Positions 50,881 through 59,417 of a stretch of 64,000 nt of DNA are shown piece by piece; the stretch's first letter is position 1, and each line of letters starts with the position of its first letter. The notes beneath the pieces are model-generated. The model had not been told where the DNA came from. It did no database searches and was given only the letters and a program-made list of their open reading frames with translations. The position numbers and the translations under genes are program-made. The DNA lies in assembly GCA_046530785.1 (NCBI GenBank), contig JBHEQT010000005.1, positions 1-64,000 of the forward strand, in the 5' to 3' direction. The DNA is from Arsenophonus sp046530785 (lineage in GTDB: Bacteria; Pseudomonadota; Gammaproteobacteria; Enterobacterales; Enterobacteriaceae).

Positions 50881-50946
50881 ATCGGTCACGTACGGCTAAA
50901 TAAATCTGATATATTGTAATGCTTTACAATATATCAGATTACCGAT
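50881..50946. promoter_or_regulatory. Strong hairpin in the rpsT-ribF divergent interval
   Basis: AATCTGATATATTGTAA (50903-50919) and TTACAATATATCAGATT (50924-50940) are exact reverse complements around a 4-base loop. ATCGGT (50881-50886) and ACCGAT (50941-50946) could extend the stem after a 16-base bulge. The interval also contains the short palindrome CGTACG. It lies between divergent genes where promoters are expected, so an operator, an sRNA or a terminator of antisense transcription are all possible. Confidence 0.5.
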
Positions 50947-51123
50947 TTGAGTATACAGTTTTAAATATCAAAATAGGATGAAATTATAGAAATTAATTAA
51001 ATGAAGTATTTTGAATACTACAAAAGAATTTATTATAATCAATAATAAATATTAATCAAATTAAACTTTAAATTTTAAGGAAATGAGCAGTATAATTCAA
51101 ATGTTTTATTATATGAGCCAATT

Positions 51124-52059
51124 ATGAAACTAGTACGTGGTATACATAATATTCGCGCATATTATCATGGTTGTGTATTGACTATTGGCAATTTTGATTC
51201 TGTTCATCGAGGACATCAAGAATTATTAAAACATTTAAAACAAGAAGGTAACCGCCTTAAACTTCCAATGATGGTTATGATTTTTGAACCTCAACCATTG
51301 GAATTTTTTTTGGGTACAAATGCTCCAGCACGTTTAACGAGTTTACGTGATAAAGTAAAATACTTTACTGAATATGGTGTTGATTATTTACTATGTGTTA
51401 AATTTAATCTTATATTTTCTTTATTAACACCACAAGATTTTGTTTCAAAATTGTTAGTGGAAAAATTAGGGGTTAAATTTTTAGCGATTGGTGATGATTT
51501 CCGATTTGGAAAAGGTAGGAAGGGTAATTTTGAATATCTTTGTAAAACCGGAAAACAATATTGTTTTAAAGTAGAAAATACAAAAAGTTTTTGTGATTTT
51601 GGACAACGAATTAGTAGTACAGCTATCAGAAAAGCTCTATTAACTGATAATCTTACCCTTGCTGAAAATCTTATGGGACACCCATATCGATTAAGTGGTC
51701 GAGTGGTTCATGGTACTCATCTTGGTAGTGCAATCTGTTTTCCTACAGCAAATATAGCATTTAAATCTTTAGTTATTCCTGTTAAAGGTGTTTATATTGT
51801 AGAAGTGTATGGTTTATTTTATTATCCATTGCAAGCAGTAGCAAATATTGGTACATGCCCGACAGTGAATGGGATTGATCAGCAAATTGAAGTTCATTTG
51901 ATAGATGTAGACATGGATATATATGGACGTCATATTGATGTTGTATTACGTAAAAAAATAAGAAACGAGCAGAGATTTTCTTCTATTGATAAATTAAAAA
52001 AGCAAATTGCTAAAGATATAATGACTGCAAGACAATTTTTCTTCAGTCGTCATAATTAA
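51124..52059 (+). CDS. ribF: Bifunctional riboflavin kinase / FMN adenylyltransferase
   Basis: RibF turns riboflavin into FMN and then FAD. It has 311 residues (E. coli 313). It starts MKLVRGIHNIRAYYHGCVLT. The adenylyltransferase domain carries TIGNFDSVHRGHQELL and, further on, RISSTAIRKAL. The C-terminal riboflavin kinase domain shows HGTHLGSAICFPTANIAF and a late GIDQQIEVHLIDVDMDIYG. It is the first gene of the ribF-ileS-lspA run, with ileS starting 34 bases after it. Confidence 0.98.
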   Translation: MKLVRGIHNIRAYYHGCVLTIGNFDSVHRGHQELLKHLKQEGNRLKLPMMVMIFEPQPLEFFLGTNAPARLTSLRDKVKYFTEYGVDYLLCVKFNLIFSLLTPQDFVSKLLVEKLGVKFLAIGDDFRFGKGRKGNFEYLCKTGKQYCFKVENTKSFCDFGQRISSTAIRKALLTDNLTLAENLMGHPYRLSGRVVHGTHLGSAICFPTANIAFKSLVIPVKGVYIVEVYGLFYYPLQAVANIGTCPTVNGIDQQIEVHLIDVDMDIYGRHIDVVLRKKIRNEQRFSSIDKLKKQIAKDIMTARQFFFSRHN

Positions 52060-52093
52060 AATATTTAGCAGAAAATTGGAATTAAAAATCTAA

Positions 52094-54907
52094 ATGAATG
52101 AATATAAAAATACCTTAAATTTACCAAAAACAAAGTTCCCTATGCGTGGTGATTTAACTAAACGAGAGCCACAAATATTATTCAGATGGCATAAAGAAGG
52201 TTTGTACCAAGCTATTCGGGATGCAAAAACAGGTAAAGAAATGTTTATATTGCATGATGGTCCTCCTTATGCTAACGGCAGTATTCATATTGGTCACTCA
52301 GTTAATAAAATCCTCAAAGATATTATCATTAAATCTAAAGGATTAGCTGGGTTTGATTCTCCATATATTCCTGGTTGGGATTGCCACGGATTACCAATTG
52401 AACATAAGGTTGAACAAATTATCGGTAAATCTGGAGATAAGGTTTCTGATTCTGAATTTCGTGAAAAATGTCGTAAGTATGCTAAAGAGCAAATCGAAGG
52501 ACAGAAAGCTGATTTTATTAGAATGGGTATACTTGGAGATTGGGAACATCCTTATTTAACCATGGATTTTAATACTGAAGCTAATATTATTCGTGCATTA
52601 GGTAAAGTAATTGAAAATGGTTATTTAGTAAAAGGTGTTAAACCTGTTCATTGGTGTACTACTTGTAGATCTTCTTTATCAGAAGCGGAAGTTGAATATT
52701 ATGATAAAACATCACCTTCTATTGATATATTATTTAGAGCAGTGGATGCTAAAGTTGTTTATAGTAAATTTGATCTAAAATCTATAACTTTTCCTGTTTC
52801 TATGCTGATTTGGTCAACAACACCTTGGACATTGCCTGCAAATTGCGCTATTGCAGTTAACGCTAATTTTGAATATCAATTAGTTAGAGTTAATAATAAA
52901 TGTTTGATTTTAGCAAAATCACTGGTTAAAACAGTAATGAAGCGTATTTCAGCAAAAGAGTGGCAAATCTTATCAAGATGTAATGGTTCTAAATTGGAGT
53001 TACTTCGCTTTCATCATCCATTCATGAATTTTGAAGTTCCTGTTATTTTAGGTGATCATATTACTTTAGATGCAGGTACTGGGATTGTACATACTGCACC
53101 AAGCCATGGACTTGAAGATTATATTCTTGGAAAAAAATATAACCTTAAAATAGCTAATCTTATTGGTCCAAATGGTTGTTACTTACCTAACACTTATCCT
53201 GGTTTAGATGGTGTTTTTGTATTTAAAGCAAATAAATTAATTATTGAACTTTTAGAAGGAAAAGGTGCACTGGTTCATAAAGAAATATTACAGCATAGTT
53301 ATCCCTTTTGTTGGCGCCATAAGATACCTGTTATTTTTCGTGCAACACCCCAGTGGTTTATAAGTATGAAAAAAAATAATTTACGTGAACTATCGATAAA
53401 AGAGATCAAAGGTATAAAATGGATTCCAAATTGGGGGAAAACTAGGATTGAGTCTATGGTTGCAAATCGTCCAGATTGGTGTATTTCGCGTCAACGAACC
53501 TGGGGTATACCGATGCCATTATTTGTGCATAAAGAAACAGAAAAATTACATCCTCGTACATTAGAATTAATTAAAGAGATTGCTAACGAAGTTGAGAAAT
53601 TAGGAATTCAGGCATGGTGGGATCTTGATCCTATTACGCTATTAGGAAGGGATGCAGCTGATTATGTTAAAGTTCCTGATACGCTTGATGTTTGGTTTGA
53701 TTCAGGTTCTACCCATTATGCTGTTGTAGATTTTCGCTCTGAATTTAAAGGTCATTCTGCTGATTTATATTTGGAAGGATCTGATCAACATCGTGGTTGG
53801 TTTATGTCTTCTCTAATGCTATCAATTGCAATGAAAGGAAAAGCACCTTATTCTAAAGTATTAACACATGGTTTTACGGTTGATGGACAAGGACGTAAAA
53901 TGTCAAAATCTCTGGGAAATACAATTAGTCCAAAAAATATAATGAATACTTTAGGTGCTGATATTCTACGATTATGGGTTGCTTCAATAGATTACACTAC
54001 TGAAATTTCTATTTCAAATGAAATCTTGAAACGTTCTTCCGATATCTATCGACGTATTCGTAATACAACGCGTTTCTTATTAGCTAATTTGAATGATTTT
54101 AATCCTAGTTTAGATCAAATTAAACCAGAACAAATGATAGTATTAGATCGTTGGGCAGTAGGTAGAGCTAAAACTGCTCAAAAAGAAATCATTATATATT
54201 TTGCTAATTACGATTTTCATTCTGTCGTTCAACGTTTAATGCAGTTTTGTTCAATTGAAATGAGTTCTTTTTATTTAGAAATTATTAAAGATCGTCAATA
54301 TACAACAAAAAGTGATAGTTTAGCTCGTCGTAGTTGCCAAACAGCTTTATTTCATATAGTAGAGGCATTGGTACGTTGGATTTCTCCGATTCTTTCTTTC
54401 ACAGCTGATGAAATTTGGCAGCAATTGCCAAGTAAACATTCTAAATATGTCTTTACTGAGGAATATTATATTCATTTATTTGGATTAGATGAAAATGAAA
54501 TACTTAATGATGAATTTTGGAATGAACTATTAATTATTCGTTCTGAGGTTAATAAAGTTCTTGAACAATCGCGTACAAATAAGCTTATTGGTAGCTCTTT
54601 AGAGGCATCAGTAGTTTTATATGCGGATACAAAGTTAGCGAAAATACTTAATTGTTTAGGTGATGAATTACGTTTTGTATTATTAACTTCACAAGTTAAA
54701 GTAATTGATATTATTCAAGCTCCTGTTCAAGCACAAAATACTGAACTAAATGGATTAAAAATTGCTCTGCAAAAAGCAGAAGGTGATAAATGTTCTCGTT
54801 GTTGGCATTATTCAACAGATATTAGTTGGGAGGCGGAATATGAAGAATTATGTGGCCGCTGTATTAGTAATCTAATTGGAAATGGTGAAATACGTAAGTT
54901 TGTATAA
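52094..54907 (+). CDS. ileS: Isoleucine--tRNA ligase
   Basis: IleS charges tRNA-Ile. Its 937 residues are within one of the E. coli enzyme (938). The class I motifs are intact: HIGH in PYANGSIHIGHSVNK near residue 64 and KMSKS in GRKMSKSLGNTISPK near residue 602. The editing domain (WSTTPWTLPANCAI, GTGIVHTAPSHG) is present. The C-terminal zinc site shows CSRCWHY and CGRC. Its stop codon overlaps the lspA start by one base (TAATG), so the two are translationally coupled. Confidence 0.99.
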   Translation: MNEYKNTLNLPKTKFPMRGDLTKREPQILFRWHKEGLYQAIRDAKTGKEMFILHDGPPYANGSIHIGHSVNKILKDIIIKSKGLAGFDSPYIPGWDCHGLPIEHKVEQIIGKSGDKVSDSEFREKCRKYAKEQIEGQKADFIRMGILGDWEHPYLTMDFNTEANIIRALGKVIENGYLVKGVKPVHWCTTCRSSLSEAEVEYYDKTSPSIDILFRAVDAKVVYSKFDLKSITFPVSMLIWSTTPWTLPANCAIAVNANFEYQLVRVNNKCLILAKSLVKTVMKRISAKEWQILSRCNGSKLELLRFHHPFMNFEVPVILGDHITLDAGTGIVHTAPSHGLEDYILGKKYNLKIANLIGPNGCYLPNTYPGLDGVFVFKANKLIIELLEGKGALVHKEILQHSYPFCWRHKIPVIFRATPQWFISMKKNNLRELSIKEIKGIKWIPNWGKTRIESMVANRPDWCISRQRTWGIPMPLFVHKETEKLHPRTLELIKEIANEVEKLGIQAWWDLDPITLLGRDAADYVKVPDTLDVWFDSGSTHYAVVDFRSEFKGHSADLYLEGSDQHRGWFMSSLMLSIAMKGKAPYSKVLTHGFTVDGQGRKMSKSLGNTISPKNIMNTLGADILRLWVASIDYTTEISISNEILKRSSDIYRRIRNTTRFLLANLNDFNPSLDQIKPEQMIVLDRWAVGRAKTAQKEIIIYFANYDFHSVVQRLMQFCSIEMSSFYLEIIKDRQYTTKSDSLARRSCQTALFHIVEALVRWISPILSFTADEIWQQLPSKHSKYVFTEEYYIHLFGLDENEILNDEFWNELLIIRSEVNKVLEQSRTNKLIGSSLEASVVLYADTKLAKILNCLGDELRFVLLTSQVKVIDIIQAPVQAQNTELNGLKIALQKAEGDKCSRCWHYSTDISWEAEYEELCGRCISNLIGNGEIRKFV

Positions 54908-55407
54908 TGATAAATTTTATTCTCTCTACTGGTTTACGATGGTTATGGTTAACGATTATAGTATTAATACTTGATCTTAGTAGTAAACAATTCATTATAG
55001 ATAATTTTCAATTATATGAATCTATACCTATAATTCCTTATTTAAATTTAACTTATCTTAAAAATTATGGTGCAGCATTTAGTTTTTTAGATGATAAAAA
55101 GGATTGGCATTGTTGGTTTTTTGTATTTATTGCGATTCTAATTTGTGTAGTGCTTATCATAATGATGTATCATCAAAGCATTAATAAAAAAATTAGTAAT
55201 ATTGCTTATGGAATAATTATTGGGGGAGCACTAGGAAATTTACATGATCGTTTAATTCATGGTTTCGTAGTTGATTTTATTGATTTTTATGTTAGTTATT
55301 GGCATTGGCCAACTTTTAATATTGCTGATATGGCAATTTGTATTGGTGCGATACTCATCATTCTCGACAACTTCATTAATGTAGAAAAAAAAGAGAATAT
55401 ATCTTAA
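54907..55407 (+). CDS. lspA: Lipoprotein signal peptidase (signal peptidase II)
   Basis: LspA is the inner-membrane aspartyl protease that removes the signal peptide of prolipoproteins after lipid attachment. It has 166 residues (E. coli 164) and four membrane helices. The conserved blocks are KNYGAAFSFL, NLHDRLIHGFVVDFIDFY (first catalytic aspartate) and FNIADMAICIGA (second catalytic aspartate). The gene overlaps ileS by one base. Its presence implies that the cell still makes lipoproteins and hence an outer membrane. The usual next gene fkpB is missing. Confidence 0.97.
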   Translation: MINFILSTGLRWLWLTIIVLILDLSSKQFIIDNFQLYESIPIIPYLNLTYLKNYGAAFSFLDDKKDWHCWFFVFIAILICVVLIIMMYHQSINKKISNIAYGIIIGGALGNLHDRLIHGFVVDFIDFYVSYWHWPTFNIADMAICIGAILIILDNFINVEKKENIS

Positions 55408-55927
55408 ACTTATTCTTATATCTATATTGATAACATATTTAGGTTGATTTATTATAAATAATAGTCTTGTCTTATATTAAAATTTTTTAAAGAAAATAGT
55501 TTTATCTTATTGTATTTCCAGCGGATACATGATAGTTTATTCCTGATAAAATCTTGAATTATCAGGAATAAACTATCATGTATCTATTTACAGATAAAAG
55601 TTTTTAACAAAATTAAAAAGTAAATTACTTTCAATTTTAAATATTTCTCCTTTTTATGGCAAGTGAAAAGATTTATTTTTTTACGAAAAAAGTATATATT
55701 TTTGTAAATAAAAAAAAGATACAGTATAATATTTATATTGAAAATATTATTTAATTCAGTATTTTGAATCGGATATTATCGTATTTATTGCAACGAAAAT
55801 GATATTAAAATACAATAAATTATAACAATAGAAAAAAATTTATGACTATTGATTTTAATTTATTTTTAAAAAGTTCAGAAAAAATTATTTCTACATAGTA
55901 TCTTGAAAAATTAAAATAGAGGAATCA
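55408..55927. other. Gene-free interval at the former fkpB site
   Basis: In E. coli fkpB lies between lspA and ispH. The 520 bases here are about the size of fkpB but have no open frame and no readable FKBP motif. They hold the long hairpin at 55524-55584. Confidence 0.5.
55524..55584. repeat. 26-base-pair perfect hairpin downstream of lspA
   Basis: The arm 55524-55549 (GATACATGATAGTTTATTCC then TGATAA) is the exact reverse complement of 55559-55584, with a 9-base loop. It starts 117 bases after the lspA stop. There is no T run on either side (TATTTACAG follows). Such a long mismatch-free hairpin in neutral decaying DNA is unexpected. Confidence 0.85.
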
Positions 55928-56878
55928 ATGCAAATATTGTTGACTAATCCTCGAGGTTTTTGTGCAGGTGTTGATCGAGCAATTAGTATTGTTAACCTTG
56001 CATTAAAGATCTATGGTGCTCCAATTTATATTCGTCATGAAGTTGTTCATAATCGTTATGTGGTCGATAATTTACGTCAACGAGGTGCGATTTTTATTGA
56101 AGAAATTTTTGAAGTACCTGATGGTAGTATTTTAATTTTTTCTGCTCATGGTGTTTCTCAAGAAATTCGGCAAAAAGCTAAGAAACGTTATTTAACTATG
56201 TTGCTTGACGCAACTTGTCCATTGGTCACTAAAGTACATATGGAAGTAGCACGTGCTAGTCGTAAAGGTAAAGAGGCTATTTTAATTGGTCATTTAGGTC
56301 ATCCTGAAGTAGAAGGTACAATGGGACAATATGATAACTTATCGGGGGGTATCTATCTGGTTGAATCAGAAGATGATGTTTGGAGGTTAAAAGTAAAAGA
56401 TGGAAATAATCTATGTTTTATGACACAGACTACTTTATCGGTTGATGATACTGCTCATATTATAGATGCATTAAATATTCGGTTTCCAAATATTATCGGA
56501 CCACGAAAAGATGATATATGTTATGCAACTACTAATCGTCAAGAAGCTGCTCGTAAATTAGCTAATAAGGCTGATATTGTACTAGTTGTTGGTTCCAAAA
56601 ATTCCTCTAATTCCAATCGTCTTGCTGAATTAATACAAAAAGCAGGAAAAATTAGTTATCTAATTGATTCTGCTGATGAGATTAAAGAACGCTGGCTAAA
56701 AAATGTACAAATTGTTGGTCTTACTGCTGGCGCTTCTGCACCAGATATTCTCGTTCGTCAAGTTATTGAACGTTTAAAAATTTTAGGCGCCACTAAAATG
56801 ATTGAGCTTTCTGGTCATAAAGAAAATGTTGTTTTTAAACTTCCAAAACATCTGAATCTTAAAATTAAGAAAATATAA
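55928..56878 (+). CDS. ispH: 4-hydroxy-3-methylbut-2-enyl diphosphate reductase
   Basis: IspH is the last enzyme of the non-mevalonate isoprenoid pathway, making IPP and DMAPP with an iron-sulfur cluster. Its 316 residues equal the E. coli length. The three cluster cysteines are visible: Cys12 in PRGFCAGVDRAI, near residue 96 in DATCPLVTKVH, and near residue 197 in DICYATTNRQ. HGVSQE and GHPEVEGTMGQ carry active-site residues. It is followed by dapB after 169 bases; rihC, which lies between them in E. coli, is gone. Confidence 0.98.
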   Translation: MQILLTNPRGFCAGVDRAISIVNLALKIYGAPIYIRHEVVHNRYVVDNLRQRGAIFIEEIFEVPDGSILIFSAHGVSQEIRQKAKKRYLTMLLDATCPLVTKVHMEVARASRKGKEAILIGHLGHPEVEGTMGQYDNLSGGIYLVESEDDVWRLKVKDGNNLCFMTQTTLSVDDTAHIIDALNIRFPNIIGPRKDDICYATTNRQEAARKLANKADIVLVVGSKNSSNSNRLAELIQKAGKISYLIDSADEIKERWLKNVQIVGLTAGASAPDILVRQVIERLKILGATKMIELSGHKENVVFKLPKHLNLKIKKI

Positions 56879-57047
56879 TAAATTTATTATTATATAAAAT
56901 TAATTTTTAAATAGAAAAATTAATTTTTAATTAAACCAACTTTAATAACTTTAATAATTTATTTTGTTTTTAATGATTTGGATCAGGGATAAATTTCAAC
57001 CTTATCGAACTCAGAATATTAATTATTTTTAATAAAAAGAGAAAAAC

Positions 57048-57869
57048 ATGACTAATTTAAATGTTCGTGTTGCTATTGTTGGTGCTGGTGGCCGAATGGG
57101 GCGTGAATTAATTAAAGCTGTTTCAGAGCGAAATGATATTATTTTGGGAGCGGTATTAGAAAGAAAAGGGTCAAGTATAGTAGGTATTGATGCTGGTGAA
57201 TTAGTCGGTATTGGATTCTTGAATATTATTATCTGTGATGATTTGATTAATGTTTTAGATAAGTTTGATATTTTGATCGATTTTACTCGTCCAAAAGGGA
57301 CGCAGTATTATCTGTCAGTTTGTAAAAAATATTCAAAAGCGATGATTATTGGTACTACAGGTTTTAATCAAATTGAACAAAAATCAATTGAAGAAGCAGC
57401 AAAAACAATTCCTATCGTATTATCAGAAAATTTTAGTGTTGGTATTAATTTGGTATTAAAGTTATTAGAAAAAACAGCAAAAGTAATAGGAAAATATAGT
57501 GATATTGAGATTATTGAAGCTCATCACAGATATAAAATCGATGCACCATCAGGAACAGCATTAGCAATGGGTGATATTATTGCCAAATCAATTGGATGTG
57601 ATTTAAGAAATCATGCAATTTATGATCGAAAAGGTATTATTGGTGAAAGAAAAAATAACAGCATTGGCTTTGCAACAATTAGAGCTGGTGATATTGTTGG
57701 AGAACATACTGCGATTTTTGTTGATATTGGTGAAAGAATTGAAATAACTCATAAAGCATCAAGTAGGATAACTTTTGCAAATGGAGCTCTTAAGGCTTGT
57801 TTGTGGTTAAATGGGAAAATTTGTGGGTTATATAGCATGAAAGATGTATTAAATTTAGATAATATTTAA
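57048..57869 (+). CDS. dapB: 4-hydroxy-tetrahydrodipicolinate reductase
   Basis: DapB reduces the cyclic dipicolinate precursor towards meso-diaminopimelate and lysine. Its 273 residues equal the E. coli length. The nucleotide-binding loop is GAGGRMGRELIKA near residue 12. The active-site signature EAHHRYKIDAPSGTALAMGD contains the catalytic His-His and Lys. It belongs to the same pathway as asd at 27866-28984. Confidence 0.98.
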   Translation: MTNLNVRVAIVGAGGRMGRELIKAVSERNDIILGAVLERKGSSIVGIDAGELVGIGFLNIIICDDLINVLDKFDILIDFTRPKGTQYYLSVCKKYSKAMIIGTTGFNQIEQKSIEEAAKTIPIVLSENFSVGINLVLKLLEKTAKVIGKYSDIEIIEAHHRYKIDAPSGTALAMGDIIAKSIGCDLRNHAIYDRKGIIGERKNNSIGFATIRAGDIVGEHTAIFVDIGERIEITHKASSRITFANGALKACLWLNGKICGLYSMKDVLNLDNI

Positions 57870-58234
57870 TTTTTATTTTTTATTTTTTTTGTTTAAAATT
57901 TTTAGTTAATTAAGTTAATTAACTTTTATTTAAATTAATAATATTTAATTCAATTTTATTGAATTATATGAAAATATATTTTTTCAATTATCTTTTCAGG
58001 TAATTAATGATATAATCAAAATTATTTAATATCTTGCTGCTTACACATTTATTTTTAACATAAATTAACTAAAATAAAAAAATTATTTTTTATTAGACAA
58101 CTATTGTTTCTCGTCATTAAAATTGCGCGAAATTTTCTAAAATTTTGCAAAGAGCATTTATTCAGTATTAATTTATTCCCCTTACCCATGAATAAACATT
58201 CTAAATATATGATTTATTCTCCTGGAGGCTAATT
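57870..58234 (+). promoter_or_regulatory. carAB upstream region with a possible ARG box
   Basis: TGAATAAACATTCT at 58189-58202 matches 13 of 14 bases of the palindromic core of the ArgR box (TGAAT-4-ATTCA). A second half-site ATTCT at 58216-58220, next to the Shine-Dalgarno sequence, sits where the proximal box of E. coli carAB lies, but its left half does not match and the spacing is not the usual 21 bases. It may be a relic of ArgR control. The rest of the interval holds no gene. Confidence 0.3.
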
Positions 58235-59386
58235 TTGCTTAAGGAAGCTATATTGGTTCTGGAAAACGGAACCCAGTTTCATGGTTATTCTATTGGATCT
58301 GAAGGAGTTGTTGTTGGAGAAGTTGTTTTTAATACATCAATAACTGGATATCAAGAAATCCTTACGGATCCATCCTATTTTCGACAAATTGTTACACTCA
58401 CATATCCCCATATTGGAAGTACAGGGATCAATCCTGATGATGAAGAATCTTCTACCATTCATGCTCAAGGGTTAGTTATACGTGATTTACCATTAATTTA
58501 TAGTAATTTTCGTGGAAAAGAAAGTTTATCTAATTATTTAAAACGCCATAAAATAGTAGCAATTTCTGACATTGATACTCGTAAACTTACACGATTATTA
58601 AGGGAAACAGGAGTACAGAATGGTTGTATCATTACAGGTGATAGTTTAGATGCTAATGTAGCACTAGAGAAAATTAGGTTATTTAGTGGAATAAAAGGGT
58701 TGGATTTAGCTAAAGAAGTTACAACAAAAAATATTTATACCTGGAAAAAGAAAAGTGTCTCTCTTGGAGAGAGTAAATTATCTTCAATTAAATCGCCAGA
58801 TCAGTTACTTTACCATGTAGTTGCTTATGATTTTGGTGTTAAACGAAATATTTTACGTTTACTCGTTGATCGAGGTTGTTATTTGACGGTTGTTCCAGCA
58901 TCAACACCAGTTGATAAGGTGTTTAAAATTGCACCTGATGGTATTTTTCTTTCTAATGGTCCTGGTGATCCGGAAGCTTGTGATTATGCAATAAAAACAA
59001 TAAAAAAGTTTTTAGCAACGGAAATTCCTATTTTTGGTATTTGTTTAGGTTATCAATTATTGGCGTTAGCGAGTGGGGCTGGTACTGTGAAAATGAAATT
59101 TGGTCATCATGGTGGTAATCATCCAGTAAAAGATTTAGCTAATAATAACGTTATAATTACTGCACAAAATCATGGTTTTGCAGTTGATGAAACAATATTA
59201 TCTGATAATTTGCGAGTTACCCATAAATCACTATTTGATGGTAGTCTACAAGGTATACATCGTATCGATAAACCTGCATTTGGATTTCAAGGACATCCTG
59301 AAGCAAGTCCTGGACCTAAAGATGCGGAGCCACTATTTGATTATTTTATTAAATTAATTAAAAATTATCGACAAATAAAAATTTAA
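58235..59386 (+). CDS. carA: Carbamoyl-phosphate synthase small subunit
   Basis: CarA is the glutaminase that feeds ammonia to CarB for carbamoyl phosphate, used for arginine and pyrimidines. The start is TTG, with GGAGG six bases upstream; E. coli carA also starts with TTG, and the N-terminus MLKEAILVLENGTQFHGYSI fits. It has 383 residues (E. coli 382). The N-terminal domain shows NTSITGYQEILTDPSY. The class I amidotransferase domain shows SNGPGDP, the nucleophile Cys270 in FGICLGYQLLALASG, and the His/Glu pair in FQGHPEASPGP. The residue after LG is Tyr273, where E. coli and most relatives have His. carB follows after 31 bases. Confidence 0.98.
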   Translation: MLKEAILVLENGTQFHGYSIGSEGVVVGEVVFNTSITGYQEILTDPSYFRQIVTLTYPHIGSTGINPDDEESSTIHAQGLVIRDLPLIYSNFRGKESLSNYLKRHKIVAISDIDTRKLTRLLRETGVQNGCIITGDSLDANVALEKIRLFSGIKGLDLAKEVTTKNIYTWKKKSVSLGESKLSSIKSPDQLLYHVVAYDFGVKRNILRLLVDRGCYLTVVPASTPVDKVFKIAPDGIFLSNGPGDPEACDYAIKTIKKFLATEIPIFGICLGYQLLALASGAGTVKMKFGHHGGNHPVKDLANNNVIITAQNHGFAVDETILSDNLRVTHKSLFDGSLQGIHRIDKPAFGFQGHPEASPGPKDAEPLFDYFIKLIKNYRQIKI

Positions 59387-59417
59387 ATATTTAACTTGAT
59401 TAATCAGGAGAAAAATA

